This document shows positions 57,986 to 64,000 of a DNA stretch of 64,000 nucleotides, one piece after another. Both the position numbers and the translations under genes were made by a program. Under the pieces are notes generated by a model that did not search any database, was not told the DNA's origin, and saw nothing but the letters and a program-made list of their open reading frames with translations. The stretch is from Microbacterium esteraromaticum (GTDB lineage Bacteria; Actinomycetota; Actinomycetes; Actinomycetales; Microbacteriaceae): positions 1-64,000 of the forward strand of contig NZ_FUKO01000009.1 of NCBI RefSeq assembly GCF_900163815.1. Reading direction: 5' to 3'. The stretch's first letter is position 1, and the number at the start of each line of letters is the position of its first letter.

Positions 57986-59185
57986 TCAGCCCTTCGTCAT
58001 ATCGGAGATGTCGTGGAGATAGCCGATGCGACCATCATCATGGCGCACCACATACGCGCCGCCGCGGTCTTCGATCACGAGCGTCCATGCGCTCGGCCCG
58101 ATGCGGAACAGCGGCTGGCCGCGCTCGTCGAAGACCTCGCGTTCGCTTGCGGCAAGCACCCAGAACGGCTCGGGTTCGGTGGCCTCGGGAAACACCGGCG
58201 CCAGGACGTGCTCAGCGGGGATGTCAGCGGATGTGCGCACGGAAGTCGAATCCTCGGCGGCTGGAACAAACTCCACGACGGGAGCGGCCGAGTGGTCCGG
58301 TGACGGCTCTGGGGCCACCGGCGGTGCTGTCGGCGAGTGCGACCACGGGAGGTCGCCGATCACGTCGGTGAGCGTGAAGTCGGAGCTGTCACCGGCACCA
58401 TCCGCGGCGAGGTCATTTTCGCCACGGTCATTCGCAGCCGGGTCGTCGGCATCCCGGGCATCAGTGTCACGGTCATTCCCGCCACGGTCATCCGCAGCCC
58501 AGTCATCGGCGTCGCGGTCGTCGATTGCCGATTCATCCGCGAGGTCTGCGTCGTCCGCGGGATCCGCGGGATCCGCAGCAACGAACTTTCCGACCGGGGC
58601 GGGCTTGGGTCGTGCGATCACGGGCCGCACCGGGTTCGCATTGCGGTGCGCAAGCGTCTCCATCCGGCCATGGAAGTCTTCGCGCAGACGCGGGATCAGC
58701 GGGGCGGCCACCGTCGATGCGACCAGCACCAGCGTGGCGACCTGGGCGATTATCGTCACCCATCCCACCAGGAACGCACCGGTGGCGAGGGAGGCCGAGA
58801 TCTGGCCCCAGAGCAACTGCGCCCAGGCGATCGCGGCGACGGATGCTGCGACCGAGGCGAACTGGTCGATCCCCAGCGACCCGACCCGGCGGATGCCGTC
58901 GGGCGAGAATCTGCGCAGCACGATCAGGAAGACGGCCAGAGTCGGAACGCCGATGGTCAGCAGCCAGCTGATGCCGCTGGTCCACACCGTGCCGCCACGG
59001 GTGACCACAGGCAGGAAGGAGACGACGAACGCGACCAGCCATGCACCGATGATCACGAGCTCGCGCACGGTGAATCCGAGCACGCCGTATTCCGGCGCGA
59101 CCTGCTCTTCGTAGAGCACCGCTTCGCTCTCGGGATCGGTGAAGAACTCGTCGGGCTCCTCGCGCATTGGGCTGTCGATGCTCAT
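57986..59185 (-). CDS. Asp-rich multi-helix membrane protein of unknown function
   Basis: 399 aa. Four or five transmembrane helices (about 38-58, 67-90, 107-130, 134-163), then a cytoplasmic tail. Residues about 200-270 are a degenerate low-complexity repeat of D, A, N and R (DRDADDWAADDRGGNDRDTD...). The C-terminal 50 residues look folded (FDERGQPLFRIGPSAWTLVIEDRGG, RHDDGRIGYLHDISDM). Between dnaE and hisD; TAATAT (59241-59236) is a likely -10. Confidence 0.7.
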   Translation of the reverse strand: MSIDSPMREEPDEFFTDPESEAVLYEEQVAPEYGVLGFTVRELVIIGAWLVAFVVSFLPVVTRGGTVWTSGISWLLTIGVPTLAVFLIVLRRFSPDGIRRVGSLGIDQFASVAASVAAIAWAQLLWGQISASLATGAFLVGWVTIIAQVATLVLVASTVAAPLIPRLREDFHGRMETLAHRNANPVRPVIARPKPAPVGKFVAADPADPADDADLADESAIDDRDADDWAADDRGGNDRDTDARDADDPAANDRGENDLAADGAGDSSDFTLTDVIGDLPWSHSPTAPPVAPEPSPDHSAAPVVEFVPAAEDSTSVRTSADIPAEHVLAPVFPEATEPEPFWVLAASEREVFDERGQPLFRIGPSAWTLVIEDRGGAYVVRHDDGRIGYLHDISDMTKG

Positions 59186-59269
59186 TGCGTGTGCTCTCCT
59201 TCCGTCGCCGCGTGCGTGCCGTGCGACGCGTCCCGATATTACCCCGCTGTGCGAAACGCGACGTGCCGA

Positions 59270-62788
<3,519 letters not shown>

Positions 62789-62852
62789 GCCATCGAGTCT
62801 ACGAGGGGTCTCCGACGGTCGGGCTCCCCACCCGCGCGGGTACGCTCAGAGC

Positions 62853-63335
62853 ATGGCCACCCCTGAATTCGTACTCCAGCTCCGCGAGCACATCGGGCAT
62901 GCCCCCTTGCCCCTGGTGGGAGCGACAGCGATCGTCTTCCGCGACGAGAAGGTGCTGCTCGGCAAGCGCGCCGACAACGGTTCCTGGCAGGCCATCGCCG
63001 GCATCGTCGAGCCCGGGGAGGAGCCTGCGGATGCCGCCGTTCGCGAGTGCCTGGAGGAGGCCGGCGTCGTCGTCTCCGTCGATCGGCTCGCGCTGGTCCA
63101 GCGGATGCCGCGCGTCACTCACGTCAACGGCGACCAGGTCGACTACATGGATATCGTGTTCCGCTGCTCCTGGGTATCGGGCGAGCCGCATCCCGCAGAC
63201 GGCGAACTCACCCAGGTGGGCTTCTACGATCTTGCCGACATGGGCGAGATCAGCGCCGAGCATCGGCGCAAGATCGCCCTCGCTGTCGCGGAGGACGACG
63301 CCGCGCACTTCCGCGGCGGTCGTGCACCCCGCTGA
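62853..63335 (+). CDS. NUDIX hydrolase
   Basis: 160 aa from the ATG at 62853; TACGCT is exactly 7 nt upstream, so the start and a leaderless message are favoured over the in-frame ATG at 62787. Nudix box GIVEPGEEPADAAVRECLEEAG matches the consensus. The front half (LVGATAIVFRDEKVLLGKRADNGSWQAIAG) resembles MutT/NADH-pyrophosphatase-like members. Divergent from dnaE. Substrate unknown. Confidence 0.88.
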   Translation: MATPEFVLQLREHIGHAPLPLVGATAIVFRDEKVLLGKRADNGSWQAIAGIVEPGEEPADAAVRECLEEAGVVVSVDRLALVQRMPRVTHVNGDQVDYMDIVFRCSWVSGEPHPADGELTQVGFYDLADMGEISAEHRRKIALAVAEDDAAHFRGGRAPR

Positions 63336-63376
63336 ACCACACCTACCCGCTGCGTACCCGAGGATCGGCTGGCGGG

Positions 63377-64000
63377 TTACTCGCCGCGCAGCACGGCCAG
63401 GGCGTGCTGGAAATCCTCCGGGTACGGAGACTCGAATTGCACCCACTGGCCGGTCGCGGGGTGCGTGAACGCCAGCCGATGCGCCTGCAGCCACTGCCTG
63501 GTCAGTCCCAGCCGCTGCGACATCGTCGGGTCGGCGCCGTACAGCGGATCGCCCACGCACGGATGCCGATGTGCGGCCATGTGCACGCGGATCTGATGCG
63601 TGCGGCCGGTCTCGAGGTGGATCTCCAGCAGTGAGGCACCGGGAAACGCCTCCAGCGTCTCGTAGTGCGTCACCGAGGGCTTGCCATCCGGCGTCACCGC
63701 GAACTTCCAACTGTGGTGCGGATGCCGCCCGATCGGCGCCTCGATCGTTCCGACGAGCGGATCGGGATGCCCCTGCACCACCGCGTGATAGATCTTCTCC
63801 ACCGTGCGCTCCTTGAACGCGCGCTTGAGATCCGTATAGGCCGATTCGGTCTTGGCGACGACCATCAGGCCGCTGGTGCCGACGTCGAGCCGATGCACGA
63901 CCCCCTGACGCTCGGCTGCACCGGTGGTGGCGATGCGGAACCCCGCCGCGGCGAGAGCACCGACCACCGTCGGTCCCTCCCATCCCGGCGACGGATGCGC
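63377..64000 (-). CDS. rluD: Pseudouridine synthase RluD family (5' end beyond the window)
   Basis: Partial: 207 residues, running off the right edge. The catalytic Asp is in [15 protein letters not shown]; later motifs [13 protein letters not shown] and [10 protein letters not shown] are intact. The first residues seen, [11 protein letters not shown], fit the middle of the family. Isomerises uridines in 23S rRNA in the RluA/RluC/RluD family; RluD is favoured by resemblance and by usual position near lspA, not proven. Confidence 0.9.
   Translation of the reverse strand, partial: AHPSPGWEGPTVVGALAAAGFRIATTGAAERQGVVHRLDVGTSGLMVVAKTESAYTDLKRAFKERTVEKIYHAVVQGHPDPLVGTIEAPIGRHPHHSWKFAVTPDGKPSVTHYETLEAFPGASLLEIHLETGRTHQIRVHMAAHRHPCVGDPLYGADPTMSQRLGLTRQWLQAHRLAFTHPATGQWVQFESPYPEDFQHALAVLRGE

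Overview
The window is 64 kb of GC-rich chromosomal DNA with tightly packed, mostly leftward genes. Gene content and order point to an aerobic actinobacterium of the Micrococcales, most likely Microbacteriaceae and close to Microbacterium. Evidence: RbpA, WhiA, DUF3043, paired clpP1/clpP2, the trpD-ctaE-qcrCAB order, an actinobacterial cytochrome oxidase subunit IV, and heavy use of the word GCATCC/GGATGC. No insertion sequence, prophage, CRISPR array or plasmid gene was seen; this is core chromosome with a few accessory islands.

Layout. 0.1-3.7 kb: pentapeptide-repeat protein, valS and a small coupled ORF. 3.7-4.6 kb: an ArsR-like regulator and a 72-aa partner (-). 4.7-8.6 kb: an accessory module of a poly-aspartate membrane protein, a two-component system, a DUF4956 membrane protein and a VTC-type polyphosphate polymerase. 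8.6-12.5 kb: M3 peptidase, NUDIX hydrolase and clpX. 12.7-16.9 kb: a deoxyribose operon (SorC-family regulator, deoC, aldehyde dehydrogenase, catalytically stripped ALDH homologue). 17.1-20.2 kb: clpP2, clpP1, tig, tRNA-Pro and tRNA-Gly. 20.3-31.7 kb: rbpA, secG, tpiA, pgk, gap, sodA, whiA, rapZ, uvrC, uvrA. 31.8-35.8 kb: DUF4129/MoxR/DUF58 operon. 35.9-43.97 kb: uvrB, DUF4126, coaE, rpsA, a 5'-3' exonuclease, a PHP protein and trpD. 44.2-52.9 kb: the cytochrome bcc-aa3 supercomplex (ctaE-qcrCAB rightward, ctaC-ctaD-ctaF leftward) and an A-type Fe-S carrier. 53-64 kb: M20 peptidase, DUF3043, pyrD, nrdR, hisD, an Asp-rich membrane protein, dnaE, NUDIX hydrolase, and rluD cut by the window edge.

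How the genes work together. The respiratory genes form one electron path from menaquinol through QcrABC to CtaCDEF; pyrD is of the quinone-linked type. uvrA, uvrB and uvrC all lie within 11 kb. gap-pgk-tpiA is a glycolytic operon. ClpX, ClpP1, ClpP2 and trigger factor form a protein-quality cluster. The deo operon splits deoxyribose-5-phosphate and should oxidise the acetaldehyde released.

The most interesting material is (i) the two-component / polyphosphate-polymerase module, with matching CTCATC boxes before both of its transcription units; (ii) a recurrent TANNNT hexamer exactly 7-8 nt before many start codons, implying widespread leaderless mRNAs; (iii) a leaderless regulator gene whose promoter carries three 14-bp iterons; (iv) a motif shared upstream of the two separated cytochrome oxidase operons; and (v) the inactive ALDH homologue. 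All functional calls are from reading the translations; no database search was run.
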